Origin: Unio delphinus
Lineage: Eukaryota; Mollusca; Bivalvia; Unionida; Unionidae
Assembly: GCA_029339505.1 (NCBI GenBank)
Contig: JAQISU010000119.1
Coordinates: forward strand, 913,001 to 977,000
Length of the DNA: 64,000 bases
Direction of reading: 5' to 3'
Shown: positions 26,193 to 37,987 of the stretch, in pieces
Numbering within the stretch: position 1 is the first letter of the stretch
Layout of the letters: each line of letters starts with the position of its first letter
Notes under the pieces: model-generated
The model's input: the letters and a program-made list of their open reading frames with translations, nothing else
Database searches by the model: none
Told to the model about the DNA's origin: nothing
Translations under genes and position numbers: made by a program

Positions 26193-28375
26193 TTTTCATA
26201 GATACACATACGCAGATCATACAACTATATGTGACTTAAGAGAGCAGTAAGATTGGGATGACTAGCAGTAAATGACATTTCTTGACATTTTGTAAATTAT
26301 ATGACCTTATCTGAAAACAAAGGAAGTCCAATTCAGTAATACATCATGATAGCAATTTTATCTTTGTGTCAAGAAATAAGGTGGAATAACATAAGAGAGA
26401 TGTGAATGGCATCTGGTCAGATCTCTTTATGAAAGATTAATTTCCATAATAGTAGAGACAAGGGATTTTGTTAAGGAAAAGTCTGTCGAGTGCCAAATTT
26501 TTTGCCAGTGAAATTCATTAATTAATTCTTAGTCTAGCCGACAATTAACTGTCTTGGAGTAGGAGTTTGGATGAAAGAATGTTTACTTAACTGGGTCAGG
26601 CTGTTAGAATATTGATAGTAGAACCGAACTTGGTGTTTGACATGCTTAAGAGAGAGAATTTCTCACGTATAGATGTCAAAGTGATTTGAAACAAATGGTA
26701 GGGTGATATTTCGACGCCAAGTGGCATTTTTGGCATCTTGATAGACGGTTTTTCAAAATGCCCGTAGGAATAGCATTTATTCCGATTGGTCAAATGTAGA
26801 AGGGGGGGGGGGTGTCGAACCGTAGGATCGGGGAAATATATTCTCTGAGCTTATGAGTTTGAATTAGTCTAAAAAAATTCTCTGCAAGAGAGAACCGAAG
26901 GTAGAGGTAATTACCAGGACTCCGACCGTTCTTTGCAAGAAAGAACGTTCGTTAAAATTGTAGTTCCAGGTTAAACTGAATGTGGAACGATTGTAAGACG
27001 CCAAAAACACAAGGTATTTAACTCAAATTTACATTTATCATGATGTAATTTATATGATGTTTCTTTGTTACAGATGCATAATGTATTGGTACTATGATAC
27101 AAATAGTTCGGTATTACATTGATTTAATAACGTACTTTGATATGATGTTTCTTCCTTACAGATGCATGATGTGTTCATATTTTTGATAGTTCGGTATTAC
27201 ATTGATTTAATAATGTATTTTTGAATTCTGAATTAGCATTTTCACCTTATATACTTAGGTAGGTTAACGGGTGTTGTAGAAAACCCGCCGTATACATTTA
27301 TGATTGGAAAGTGCTACATTAATTTTGAATTTATCATATTAGTGAATATGGATTGGTGTTATGATATATTACCTCACTTTACGTAATGATTTACGGGAAT
27401 ATATGTGACTTTCCCAAATTCTGATGTTGATAATTAGCAGTATAGCTCTATTGATCTGAAGACTTGGGTAGTATTTGTTAGCCGTATAAAAGTTAACACT
27501 GATAGTAAGATCTGATTGTTCGAACTAGAAAGACGTACAGAGAATCTCAACTCTTAAAGAATAACAAAATACTTAGGGCGTTTTACCCTTTTCTTTTCAA
27601 AGGAAAATAGTTTGTTTGGAAAGAGTGAGAATTAGCGAGAAGTCAAGGAAAGGAGGGAAAAGAAGTCAAGAAAAAGGAGGGAAAAGAAGTCAGAAGTCAG
27701 AGTGTGGAATTCCCCATTCAATCAAAGGGCAAGCTAAAGCCGTGACGCACGCAGAAGGAAAAAACCAGTCGACGAACAAGGTCATTGTGAATCACCCAAC
27801 AGTCCAATGTTAATGAACATTCGATTTCATGATGAAAGTTACTATCAGTTATTAACGGTTAAATTCATCTATTTTATTAGTGTTTGAATTTTAATTAACG
27901 TATCTGCTATTTTAAAGCTTCAGTTTTGAAGTAATTCTGAACGAAGAATAGTCAGAAGGAAAGAAAATTGTAATTTACTGTGTCATTCTTCTCTTAATTG
28001 TATTTTAATTAAATTCTTTTTTATCTTTACGGTGGCTCGTGTGTTGTCTTGTTCAAGATACCATCTCAGTTTACCATATCCACTCTATGACCGGGCAAAT
28101 TACACGGGTCATTCCTTAGATAAACGAGTATTAACGGGAGGCAGTGTCGAGTGTTGTTTTTCCAAGTTGCGCAATACCTCTGACCAGGGACTTGTGCAAT
28201 ATTGTACTGATAACCCTTGTTACCGAGCCAGCCGTTACAAAGACCCACCCCACCCCCTGCACACACACACACTACCACATCAGCAAAGGAGTTAGTGTTT
28301 ATAGTTACACAAATCCACATTCATAGAAAACAATCACTTATGTGTATATGAACAAGGGTTTGTTAACGTAAAAAA
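26191..28375. other. Unassigned region with a short direct repeat
   Basis: No convincing gene. A 10-G run lies near 26,805. About 27,040-27,216 contains two imperfect copies, 88 bases apart, of a segment with TATGATGTTTCTT, TTACAGATGCAT and ATAGTTCGGTATTACATTGA. A 65-codon ORF at 27,616-27,813 is Lys/Arg/Ser-rich with a GGKRSQ duplication and shows no family hallmark. Base composition from about 26,800 to 28,250 is richer in GC than the surroundings, so an unrecognised element (for example an LTR) is possible, but no termini or primer-binding site were identified. Confidence 0.4.
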
Positions 28376-28394
28376 GACACACACACATGTACTT

Positions 28395-28445
<51 letters not shown>
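28376..28445. repeat. (AC)n microsatellite
   Basis: Alternating AC repeats, most continuous at 28,397-28,445, next to the right-hand end of the unassigned region and just before the Polinton remnant. Confidence 0.95.
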
Positions 28446-28447
<2 letters not shown>

Positions 28448-28492
28448 TCTGGTTAACCTTGAGAAGGGCTATTGTTTGAAATCTAGATGCAC

Positions 28493-28795
28493 CTAGTTAA
28501 CGGTGACACATCCCTTGCCAAGTACCACAGACACAATGCCGACTCCAATTAATGTCCCAATTGATGCATATGGTTGGAAGTGCAGAGTGGATTTGCTCAG
28601 CTTCACTATCCCAATCCTCCATTTGAGGGATATTGAAGACTTGTTCCTGTCTCCTTTGTCTATTCTAGTCCCATGGATATTGTGGTCACTGAGGCTGCCA
28701 ATCTTATGCTTGCGCCTTTCCAATTCTGCATACAAATTGTCTGTAGAACCACAGATCTTGATGGTGGTAGTATTGGTGGCAGTAGTGCTTGGCAC
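28493..28795 (-). CDS. Small ORF in Polinton remnant with one membrane segment
   Basis: A 100-codon ORF, the only intact frame at the distal end of the element. The middle (LYAELERRKHKIG) is charged and possibly helical. Near residues 76-93 it reads ASIGTLIGVGIVSVVLGKG, a single hydrophobic stretch. Its function is unknown; similar small membrane proteins occur in such elements. The start is uncertain because the upstream frame also looks coding in fragments. Confidence 0.35.
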   Translation of the reverse strand: MPSTTATNTTTIKICGSTDNLYAELERRKHKIGSLSDHNIHGTRIDKGDRNKSSISLKWRIGIVKLSKSTLHFQPYASIGTLIGVGIVSVVLGKGCVTVN

Positions 28796-28854
28796 TAGGG
28801 AGGTTTCCTCACCATGGGTTTCACCTCACAACTTGCTCTCAGGATGAGGTAAGG

Positions 28855-29035
28855 CAGGGATGTACTCTTCTCATTTTTCTTTTTATTATTCTCCTCTTTC
28901 TCTTCTTTGATTCTGGCTTCGATCCTCCTGGCTTACCTTCGTGGCCAGCTCATCCAGGAATCACCTGGCATGCTCCATGCGCATCTAAACCTCCAACAGC
29001 TTGTTGATTCTCTTCATCTTTGCTAATGACAAATG
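28855..29035 (-). pseudogene. Charged coiled-coil-like ORF fragment in Polinton remnant
   Basis: On the minus strand one frame reads KMKRINKLLEV, a stop, MRMEHAR, a stop, then FLDELATKVSQEDRSQNQRR. The heptad-like charged composition and the isolated stops indicate a decayed coding segment. No family was recognised. Confidence 0.4.
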
Positions 29036-29344
29036 AACGCTGAGGTAGCCAGACGGACAAACTTAAACTTGAAGCACGGATATGAAGGACCCCTTTGCTT
29101 ACACAAAAACTAACAATACCCATACCACAACCAAAACATGGACCATGCGGACCTAAAAAAAACACTATCAATTACTTTTTCATACACTTTATTACCATCC
29201 AGACATACAACCCTAAAATAAACAACACACACTATCTTACAAACCGGAGAAACAAAGTGTTTATAGGCACACTTCTATTTGTTTAACCTATCAATGCACA
29301 AATAATGACAAATGAAGGAGAACTCATGGTTGACAAAGCTGTAA

Positions 29345-29600
29345 CCTGATTGTTGTTGTTGCTGCTGCTAAAGTGTATACTTCTCGGTCCATTTTTCTAG
29401 TTTCTTTTTTATTTGTTCTCTCAAGACTTCTTCTGTTATGTCTTGTGCTACTTTCAGCATATTGACATTTTCCATCTCTTCAGGCTTTGGCATCAGGTTC
29501 TACCTGACAAGTTCTAAATGGATGTGGGTTTCATTCAGCTTAGCACGCAAGGACATGATAGAGAACATCCCTGCACTTTTTGTTGTTGGTAGGAATGCTA
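29345..29600 (-). pseudogene. Unassigned conserved-looking ORF fragment in Polinton remnant
   Basis: The minus-strand frame reads MSLRAKLNETHIHLELVR, a stop, then a charged helical segment including MENVNMLKVAQDITEEVLRE, ending at a TAG near 29,348. Only one internal stop interrupts about 60 codons. It lies just downstream of the protease remnant in element order. Function unknown. Confidence 0.45.
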
Positions 29601-29829
29601 AAGCTCATCTAATGTAGAAGGATAGACAAAAGTCAAAAAAGAAAATATTTACAGTGTTCTTTTTTAAAGAAACCACAACCAATCATATTTGATAACATTT
29701 TTATTCAACCAACAACCCACCAATTAATAATATAACATCAAGACAATTTTTTGTTCTTCACAATGGTCACAAACTATCTATCTACTTCATGATCATTTCT
29801 AGAAGAGCCACTATCAAAATAAGTCTCTA

Positions 29830-30197
29830 AATGTCCTAAGGGATATACAAGACCACTTTGATAAATAAAAATGCACACAATAATGTCCACATACCATGGA
29901 ATCTGTGTCTTGTAATTTCACATTATTGAATTATGTCATCTTGGTATTCTTGGTATTTCTGATCATAAAGTCAATGATGTCGTCTTCCTAAGGTGGTAGT
30001 CCATACAAATCAAACTACTTCACACAAGTATCATGGGGAAAGTAGACAGGTACCCAGTGAGTTCCTGGGAGATGACTGTTGTCCTTATTGATGACATAAA
30101 CTTGATGGACTTTAGGTTTGCTATGAGCTGGATGATCTTTAGGTTTGCAGTGAGGCAGTTCAGGATTCCAAGAAGCAATGTATAAACTGATTTTCAA
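29830..30197 (-). pseudogene. Adenain-type cysteine protease (Polinton PRO), broken
   Basis: Residues VINKDNSHLPGTHWVPVYFP contain the active-site histidine context (PGxHW) of the adenovirus-protease/ULP1-like family. About 50 codons later the frame reads MVCGHYC (CGHYC codons at 29,877-29,891), the nucleophile-cysteine box. Between them lies FDLYGLPP, where the family has its FDSYG-like acidic block. In-frame stops follow CVK, GLPP and later positions, so no intact enzyme can be made. In Polintons this enzyme is thought to mature capsid proteins; here it is only a marker of identity. Confidence 0.82.
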
Positions 30198-30234
30198 AAG
30201 ATATCCATCTTTTGTGTTTTACAGGTGATGATAA

Positions 30235-30500
30235 GTTATCAATTCAATCCTGACATTTTGCCTGAAAATCTCGGTCAAATAAAGGTCGCTTCACTTTGTC
30301 TCCATATTCTGTGCCAAGAGATATTCAATCAGAAGGATCTCTAGAGCAGTCAGTGGAGAGGAGGAATGATCACGCAAGTTTTTATACAACTGATGCAACA
30401 CTGCTTCTTCTGAGATAAAACCCCAAGCATCCTCCAGAAGCTCGTCCAGTTTTTCATCTTGACTCATCATCAGATATTTATCATGTTGACTTTGCCAGTA
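30235..30500 (-). pseudogene. Unassigned ORF fragment between protease and capsid remnants
   Basis: A minus-strand frame of about 57 codons begins MMSQDEKLDELLEDAWG and ends at a TGA near 30,283. It is acidic and helix-rich, perhaps the N-terminal part of the protease gene or a separate small ORF. Family not recognised. Confidence 0.4.
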
Positions 30501-30529
30501 ATAATCGTTTTGACATTCATAGTAATCTT

Positions 30530-31446
30530 TTTTGGTGAACCCTATAATCGTTTATGCAAATGGTATTCTTTTTCTGGACATCTGTCAAAAGGTCTGGTAC
30601 ACCATGTCTTGCCATCGCAACTGACTTTGATTCTGAGTATGTCCAAATGCTGAAACTCAAAAGGATTTTAATCGTAGGCTCCGTTAAGGGCTGAATTCCC
30701 AACTATGCCAATGATTAAACTCTTAGGTGACTGTCCGTGGAGAAGATTATATTGATCGCTGTCTAGTGAGAATGGTGAATGTTTTCACTTCCAATACTAT
30801 CAAATATTTGGCAGTCGTTCTGCTAAAAGTGCGACTGATATCGCTTCCCACTTAAGGTAAAACTTTCACGAGATGTACGTAGTCAGTCTTCTTTGATGAG
30901 AGTTTTGAAAGCGGCAGCAGGATCCATCAAATAGAAAGCAGCACTGATTTGACTCGATCTAAGACGGACATCCACTCCATTCAGCAAATACGTCTCTTGC
31001 AGCCACATGTACACTTGATACATCTGTTCTAAACTATGCCTTAGAGCAATTGTGTTTGGACAATCTTTAAAACCCACATTAATGGCATGTATTAGTTTGA
31101 ATTTGCCCAATGTGTCAGATTTCCATACCCCCACATGCATCCTGATGAGTTTTTGTAGCTTCTTTTCCACACGCCAAAATATTTATTTTAGGTAGGCTCG
31201 ATAAAAGTAAGTGTCCATGCTACTGCTGATTAGTTCGTTATTCAAGTACAAATCCAATGAGCTGAAGAAGGAGTGGGTAAAATTGTTGACGGGGGCTAAT
31301 ACCTCATCTGCCTCAAGATCAGTACCATCCATGTCAGGTATTTTGACTTTCAATTACACGTAACTGCTATTCAGATCGATGTAATCTTTGGGCTCTAATT
31401 TGATGGGGGTTGTGTCCTTGACAGAGGAGATGAGATGAAATTCTAC
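30530..31446 (-). pseudogene. Polinton major capsid protein (double jelly-roll), broken
   Basis: Three decayed stretches in the expected order match this family. The N-terminal part includes LEPKDYIDLNSSYV and, after a stop, APVNNFTHSFFSSLDLYLNN. The middle is the 95-codon open frame 30,883-31,170, containing LLNGVDVRLR and AFYLMDP, equivalent to the conserved LNGVDVKLRxxRSKDxFxLM block. The C-terminal part has HGQSPKSLIIGIV, NSALNGAYD and NPFEFQHLDI. Frame changes and stops separate the pieces. The family is often labelled uncharacterised F54H12.2-like in animal genomes. Confidence 0.82.
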
Positions 31447-31940
31447 CCATAGTGTTCAGGTAATGTTATATCTTGGAACATTTGCAAGACCCTCGGTGCA
31501 TCATTTTTTTCTCTGTTTTCAATAATAATTAAAAAAAAAAAGTTTAATTCTCTGTAGGTTCTTCTTTTCTTCGTATTTTTGTTCATGTGTATGTGAAATT
31601 CTCTGGAAGGGTGTCTTAGTTGGGTCTTTCTACCTTGTCCATACTGTGGCGTCAGAAATGCCTGATTCAACAGCATCCAGGGCAGTTAAAGAAGTTTCTC
31701 GTCGACCCAAAATGTCTTGTCAAGTTTCAAGTAAGACATATTTGCCTGCTTATTTGGGACTGTGTTTGTCGATAATGACATTAGGAGAAAGTATTGTTTG
31801 TGCATCAAAGCATGAAATCGTTGACTCGCCATTGGTTTCGAAACTGGAGCCACCTAAAATGAAATGCAGACTTCAGCAGATCTCCAAAATCATGTACTCA
31901 CTGTCGAGCAACTCCTCAGTACACAAGATACATGACTTAT
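31447..31940 (-). pseudogene. Degraded stretch between capsid remnants
   Basis: Minus-strand frames contain short protein-like pieces (LDKTFWVDEKLL; LNQAFLTPQYGQGRKTQLR) with stops and a poly-A run near 31,530. It probably represents a small gene or the N-terminus of the major capsid gene, but this cannot be resolved. The plus-strand ORF 31,646-31,942 is treated as a shadow. Confidence 0.35.
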
Positions 31941-31944
31941 AAGT

Positions 31945-32320
31945 CGATAGAGAATCTTTTTAGGAAATGGAGTTTCATTGTGACTTTCTCTTTTGAGAAT
32001 GGAATATTTTGTCCCATATCTCCGTTTATGCCAATGTTGACACTGTCGAAATACGACTTACTGACCGGAAAATAATGAGGATATACAAATCCACTGTGAA
32101 AGTGTTACGTCTTTCATCCTTCCTCGTCACTCATTGTGGCATCATACTCTTTGAAAGGAATGACTCTCAGTAATGGTGCAGCTGTATGTCCTACCGCATT
32201 GGACTCCACCACATTGGAACACACAAAGATCAAATTCAATCCTTCATTCAGATCTACAGAGGATTGAAAATACTCATAAACATCCATATTGCCGTTGATC
32301 TTCAGCTTTAATGACTAAAT
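31945..32320 (-). pseudogene. Polinton minor capsid (penton-like, single jelly-roll), broken
   Basis: The frame reads NLIFVCSNVVESNAVGHTAA then PLLRVIPF, the conserved (Y/F)xxxVExxxVGxxxAPLLRVVP block. After a frame change it continues with YPHYFPVSKSYFDSVNIGI and GQNIPFSKEKVTMKLHF, equivalent to the family's C-terminal PHYxPL...I.I..D.G..I.F..G.V.VTLHF pattern. The N-terminal half is missing: homology starts at the palindrome at 32,309-32,330. Confidence 0.75.
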
Positions 32321-32330
32321 TTAGTCATTA
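32309..32330. repeat. 22-bp perfect palindrome at the Polinton remnant edge
   Basis: TAATGACTAAA followed directly by its reverse complement. It marks the right boundary of recognisable Polinton sequence. Confidence 0.9.
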
Positions 32331-32381
32331 CAACATATTGATTCATGTTAAGATAATATTAATTTCTATTTAATTCCAACC

Positions 32382-35262
32382 TCTTTATACACTGTCCACA
32401 TTCAATGACTCGGATCTATACACAAAACTAATATTACTATCTTTATACACTGTCCACATTCAATGACTCGGATCTATACATAAACCTAATATTACTCAGC
32501 TGTATACACTGTTCACATTCAATGACTCGTATCTATACATAACCTAATATTACTATCTTTATACACTGTTCACATTCAATGACTCGGATCTATACATAAA
32601 CCTAATATTACTCAGCTGTATACACTGTTCGCATTCAATGACTCGGATCTATACATAAACCTAGTATTACTCAGCTGTATACACTGTTCACATTCAATGA
32701 CTCGGATCTATACATAAACCTGATATTACTATCTTTATACACTGTCCACATTCAATGACTCGGATCTATACATAAACCTAATATTACTATCTTTATACAC
32801 TGTCCACATTCAATGACTCGGATCTATACATAAACCTAATATTACTATCTTTATACACTGTCCACATTCAATGACTCGGATCTATACATAAACCTAATAT
32901 TACTATCTTTATACACTGTCCACATTCAATGACTCGGATCTATACATAAACCTAATATTACTATCTTTATACACCGTACACATTCAATGACTCGGATCTA
33001 TACATAAACCTAATATTACTATCTTTATACACTGTTCACATTCAATGACTCGGATCTATACATAAACCTAATATTACTCAGCTGTATACACTGTTCACAT
33101 TCAATGACTCGGATCTATACATAAACCTAATATTACTATCTTTATACACTGTTCACATTGAATGACTCGCATCTATACATAAACCTAATATTACTATCTT
33201 TATACACTGTCCACATTCAATGACTCGGATCTATACATAAACCTAATATTACTATCTTTATACACTGTCCACATTCAATGACTCGGATCTATACATAAAC
33301 CTAATATTAGACTGTTCACATTCAATGACTCGGATCTATACATAAACCTAATATTACTATCTTTATACACTGTCCACATTCAATGACTCGGATCTATATA
33401 TAAACCTAATATTACTATCTTTATACACTGTTCACATTCAATGACTCGGATCTATACATAAACCTAATATTACTATCTTTATACACTGTCCACATTCAAT
33501 GACTCGGATCTATACATAAACCTAATATTACTATCTTTATACACTGTTCACATTCAATGACTCGGTTCTATACATAAACCTAATATTACTCAGCTGTATA
33601 CACTGTTCACATTCAATGACTCGGATCTATACATAAACCTAATATTACTATCTTTATACACTGTTCACATTGAATGACTCGCATCTATACATAAACCTAA
33701 TATTACTATCTTTATACACTGTCCACATTCAATGACTCGGATCTATACATAAACCTAATATTACTATCTTTATACACTGTCCACATTCAATGACTCGGAT
33801 CTATACATAAACCTAATATTAGACTGTTCACATTCAATGACTCGGATCTATACATAAACCTAATATTACTATCTTTATACACTGTCCACATTCAATGACT
33901 CGGATCTATACATAAACCTAATATTACTCAGCTGTATACACTGTTCACATTCAATGACTCGGATCTATACATAACCTAATATTACTATCTTTATACACTG
34001 TTCACATTCAATGACTCGGATCTATACATAAACCTAATATTACTATCTTTATACACTGTCCACATTCAATGACTCGGATCTATACATAAACCTAATATTA
34101 CTATCTTTATACACTGTCCACATTCAATGACTCGGACCTATACATAAACCTAATATTACTATCTTTATACACTGTTCACATTCAATGACTCGGATCTATA
34201 CATAAACCTAATATTACTCAGCTGTATACACTGTTCACATTCAATGACTCGGATCTATACATAAACCTAATATTACTATCTTTATACACTGTTCACATTG
34301 AATGACTCGCATCTATACATAAACCTAATATTACTATCTTTATACACTGTCCACATTCAATGACTCGGATCTATACATAAACCTAATATTACTATCTTTA
34401 TACACTGTCCACATTCAATGACTCGGATCTAAACATAAACCTAATATTAGACTGTTCACATTCAATGACTCGGATCTATACATAAACCTAATATTACTAT
34501 CTTTATACACTGTCCACATTCAATGACTCGGATCTATACATAAACCTAATATTACTATCTTTATACACTGTTCACATTCAATGACTCGGATCTATACATA
34601 AACCTAATATTACTATCTTTATACACTGTCCACATTCAATGACTCGGATCTATACATAAACCTAATATTACTCAGCTGTATACACTGTTCACATTCAATG
34701 ACTCGGATCTATACATAAACCTAATATTACTCAGCTGTATACACTGTTCACATTCAATGACTCGGATCTATACATAAACCTAATATTACTATCTTTATAC
34801 ACTGTTCACATTCAATGACTCGGATCTATACATAAACCTAATATTACTATCTTTATACACTGTCCACATTCAATGACTCGGATCTATACATAAACCTAAT
34901 ATTACTATCTTTATACACTGTTCACATTCAATGACTCGGATCTATACATAAACCTTATATTACTATCTTTATACACTGTTCACATTCAATGACTCGGATC
35001 TATACATAAACCTAATATTACTATCTTTATACACTGTCCACATTCAATGACTCGGATCTATACATAAACCTGATATTACTATCTTTATACACTGTCCACA
35101 TTCAATGACTCGGATCTATACATAAACCTAATATTACTATCTTTATACACTGTTCACATTCAATGACTCGGATCTATACATAAACCTAATATTACTATCT
35201 TTATACACTGTTCACTTTCAATGACTCGGATCTATACATACACCTAATATGACTCAGCTGGT
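32382..35262. repeat. 58-bp tandem array, about 49 copies, two unit types
   Basis: The unit includes ACATTCAATGACTCGGATCT and ATACATAAACCTAATATTAC. The two main types differ at the junction: CTATCTTTATACACTGTCC (58 bp) and CTCAGCTGTATACACTGTTC (59 bp). A shortened unit joining ATATTAG directly to ACTGTTC occurs three times (33,306; 33,828; 34,446), each in a similar context, which shows block duplication. The last unit decays at CCTAATATGACTCAGCTGG. Confidence 0.97.
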
Positions 35263-35853
35263 TAGTGCTCCTGATTTATTTGAGAAAACATTCAGTAACT
35301 ATGTTTTCCATATTGTCTTAGAAAATTTTATAATAATAATAAAAGTGTAACAAGAACAAAATCATTTTCAAAGTAGAACGTTTATTTTATTTTCAATTTT
35401 CTACTATTTTATACGTATTTGCAGAGAGTAAAAGTTAAAAAAGTGATTCACGATCAATTGTAAACTATAGCCTACTGTTAATTAAATCTAGGTACAACTA
35501 CTCCATTTTAATTTTTCAAATAATTAACAACTTTTTCTCCCGCAGCCATCTCTGGCATCCTTTCGTGTTTCCAGAAACACATTTAGATTGTTTTCTTATT
35601 CTTGTTTAATGTTTGTCCTGTTTCAAATGAAACAATCTTCCTTTTCCATTATCCTTTTTTTTCTGCTCGTATTTTAGTAAAATAATTTTAAAAAAATAGA
35701 GACAAACAGTCATACATATAATTATATTGTTACCAAGGTTATACAGTATATAAATTTTTTGAAACACTAATATTTTAATACAATTTTATATAGTGCATTT
35801 GCATTAAGGCCAAGGTATTAAAGTGTGAAATATTGGAAGAATCTCTATTATTT

Positions 35854-35855
<2 letters not shown>
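35263..35855. other. AT-rich spacer
   Basis: No gene or recognised repeat between the 58-bp array and the AT microsatellite. It might include 3' flanking sequence of the Penelope-like element, but I see no motif. Confidence 0.4.

Positions 35856-35924
<69 letters not shown>
35856..35924. repeat. (AT)n microsatellite
   Basis: About 34 AT dinucleotides at the 3' side of the Penelope-like element, followed by two copies of a roughly 50-base segment (GATTATTCGTTC...GAAGTGTTTGTC) at 35,925-36,021. Confidence 0.97.
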
Positions 35925-35927
<3 letters not shown>

Positions 35928-36121
35928 TATTCGTTCACTTAGAAACTTGTTGAAGTGTTTGTCTATTATTTCTTATATATATGATTATTCGTTCTCTTAG
36001 AAACTTGTTGAAGTGTTTGTCCAACATACTGCATGCTACATTTTTTTCTACAGGTTATCAAATAAATCACAGCTATTGTTATAACGAAGAGAAAATGCCT
36101 CTTTTGTATTAGCTGCTGAAA

Positions 36122-36123
<2 letters not shown>

Positions 36124-36155
<32 letters not shown>

Positions 36156-36240
36156 TTAGGATGTTGTAACGTAGCTTTAACAATTTTTCAGTCAAGTCGC
36201 TACGAGGTCTGCAGTGTGACAGTTTATAATGATGTATAAC
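36124..36240 (-). mobile_element. SINE family A, 5'-truncated copy with (AC)n tail
   Basis: 36,155-36,240 matches the 3' end of the SINEs at 25,840 and 37,157 (ACTGTCACACTGCAGACCTCG, CTTGACTGAAAAATTGTTAAA on the minus strand), with the same AATC-type end. It runs into a (TG)n tract at 36,124-36,154, which is (AC)n in SINE orientation. The insertion lies between the RT and endonuclease parts of the Penelope-like element. Confidence 0.8.
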
Positions 36241-37156
36241 ATTATATATGTAGGATAATTTCAATTTTAGAAATATGTTTGTAATTTATTCAAGGAATTT
36301 TTTTAACTGAAAATCATCCGCAATATTGCATAGGTATATTTAGACCTGGCTATATGGTATACCGTTTTTACATGAATTGGGATGATTTGATTCCATATGT
36401 TGGTGGATATTAGTTTCCTTGATATGAATATTTGTAGAGATAGTGTTATCGCTATTTGTGTTACATTTATTTACATCTAAAACTGAAACACGCGTGCTAG
36501 ATGCAGTATAGGTAAATTTAATCGTCGGGTGAAAAAGATTTAGGCGATCAATACAATTTTTTATTTCTTCATTGGAATGGTTCCAACATAAATATATCAT
36601 CTAAAAAAATCTGAACCAAACAGATGGATCGTTTTGAAAAAATCTTTTTTTCTAATTTACCAGTGAAAAGGGAAGCGTATGAAGGAGCCATATGACTACT
36701 GATTGCTGTACCCATTATTTGATGTAATTATTAAATTGAAAACAAATTATTATCCAAGATGAGTTTTATTATTTTACAAATAGTTTCACTAGATAGTGTG
36801 TTATTATCATGATTGTTATCAGGAAATACTTACACTCTTCAATACTATCTCCATGCATAATGTTGGTATATAGCGATGGTACATCGAATGGTACTGTAGC
36901 AGAAGCATATATTTTATAAGTTTATATATATTCGTGTTTTAATTAGGCAGCAGTAGATATTTAATTATTTTATCTAACTAAGAGTAGACGGAAATAGAAC
37001 GGTAACAGTACCATACTTGAGTTATCAGATAGCTGTGGAATAGATTTTAACTTTTTAATGAAATCGGTAGTATTTTTAATATACTATGGAAGTGATTTCA
37101 TTAAAAGTTGTAAAACACTATCATTACATTTGGATAAGGTTTCAGTACACGAATTT

Positions 37157-37471
37157 TGTTTGTTTGTTTGATTAGCATTTTTAACGTAGATTTTAACAAT
37201 GTTTCAGTCATATCGCTACGATGTCTGCAGTGAGGCAGTTTATAGTGATGTCTAGCACTGGGACATCATGCCACAGACATGTAGCATGATGTCCCACCCA
37301 GTCACATTATCCAGGCCGACCAGTCCTAACACAACTTCGTAATGCTGAGCGTCAAGCGAGACAGCAATTAGTACCATTTTTGTAAGTCTTTGGCATAACT
37401 TGGCCGGGGATACAACCCACGACCTCCCGCATCCGCGGCGGACGCTCTAACCACCAGGCCATCTGAGCGGT
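37157..37471 (-). mobile_element. SINE family A, full-length copy inserted in the Penelope-like element
   Basis: The reverse complement has a tRNA-like head with A box TGGCCTGGTGGTTAGAGCG (plus-strand 37,444-37,462) and B box GTGGGTTGTATCCCC (about 37,405-37,420). The body matches the copy at 25,840. The tail reads GCTAATC followed by (AAAC)n. Flanking sequences AGTACACGAATT (left) and AGTATATGAATT (right) look like a degenerate target-site duplication. Removing the insert restores the order of Penelope RT coding blocks on either side. Confidence 0.87.
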
Positions 37472-37893
37472 TAGTATATGAATTATAAAATAATATATTG
37501 GGTCGTCCTGGATTATTTAAAGATAAATTATGTTCAGGATTTTTACGACTTTTAGGTAATGTGTAGAATTAAAGTGTTATGTTATTAGGAAAAATATCAA
37601 ATTCATCATATACAGAATTATTTTTTTAGCGTTTTCGTTAATGCATGTTTAAATTTTAGATTTAATTTCTATTGACGGGTCTTCGTTAATATGGTTGTAG
37701 TATTTTTCATTATTTAATTGACGATAAACTTCTTTATCATAATCTTTTTGATTCATGCTAACAATAGTGTTTGATTTATCAGCTTTTTTAAATAACTATA
37801 CTGTCGTCATTCATTAGATTATATAAGACTTAATTTCATCCTTAGAAATATTGCTATGATACATGTATAGCTTTTTATGATTACCAATTTATA

Positions 37894-37895
<2 letters not shown>

Positions 37896-37985
<90 letters not shown>
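37896..37985. repeat. (AT)n microsatellite inside the Penelope-like element
   Basis: About 45 TA dinucleotides between the FYIDV-like and KADK blocks of the element. It gives a spurious minus-strand ORF of Ile-Tyr repeats. Confidence 0.95.

Positions 37986-37987
<2 letters not shown>

Larger units (their letters stand above)
28490..32330 (-). mobile_element. Decayed Polinton/Maverick (virus-like) element, partial
   Basis: Several consecutive minus-strand gene remnants match the virion-gene block of Polinton/Maverick elements (also called adintovirus-like): from high to low coordinates a penton-like minor capsid, an unassigned piece, the double jelly-roll major capsid, an unassigned piece, an adenain-type cysteine protease, then small unassigned ORFs. 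All are broken by stops and frameshifts. DNA polymerase B, retroviral-type integrase, packaging ATPase and terminal inverted repeats were not seen. The copy is therefore truncated and dead. Identification rests on motif order and family knowledge, not a search. Confidence 0.8.

Noticed and set aside
25991..26224. 77-codon minus-strand ORF with a Cys-Val repeat
   Set aside because: It is a translation of the AC microsatellite and the SINE body; no independent coding signal.
27616..27813. 65-codon basic ORF (GGKRSQ duplications)
   Set aside because: Low complexity and short, with no splice sites or family features; not enough to call a gene.
28032..28326. Overlapping ORFs on both strands before the AC microsatellite
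   Set aside because: They overlap each other and depend on AC-rich sequence; none has a recognisable motif.
31646..31942. 98-codon plus-strand ORF
   Set aside because: Antisense to decayed Polinton coding sequence; treated as a shadow.
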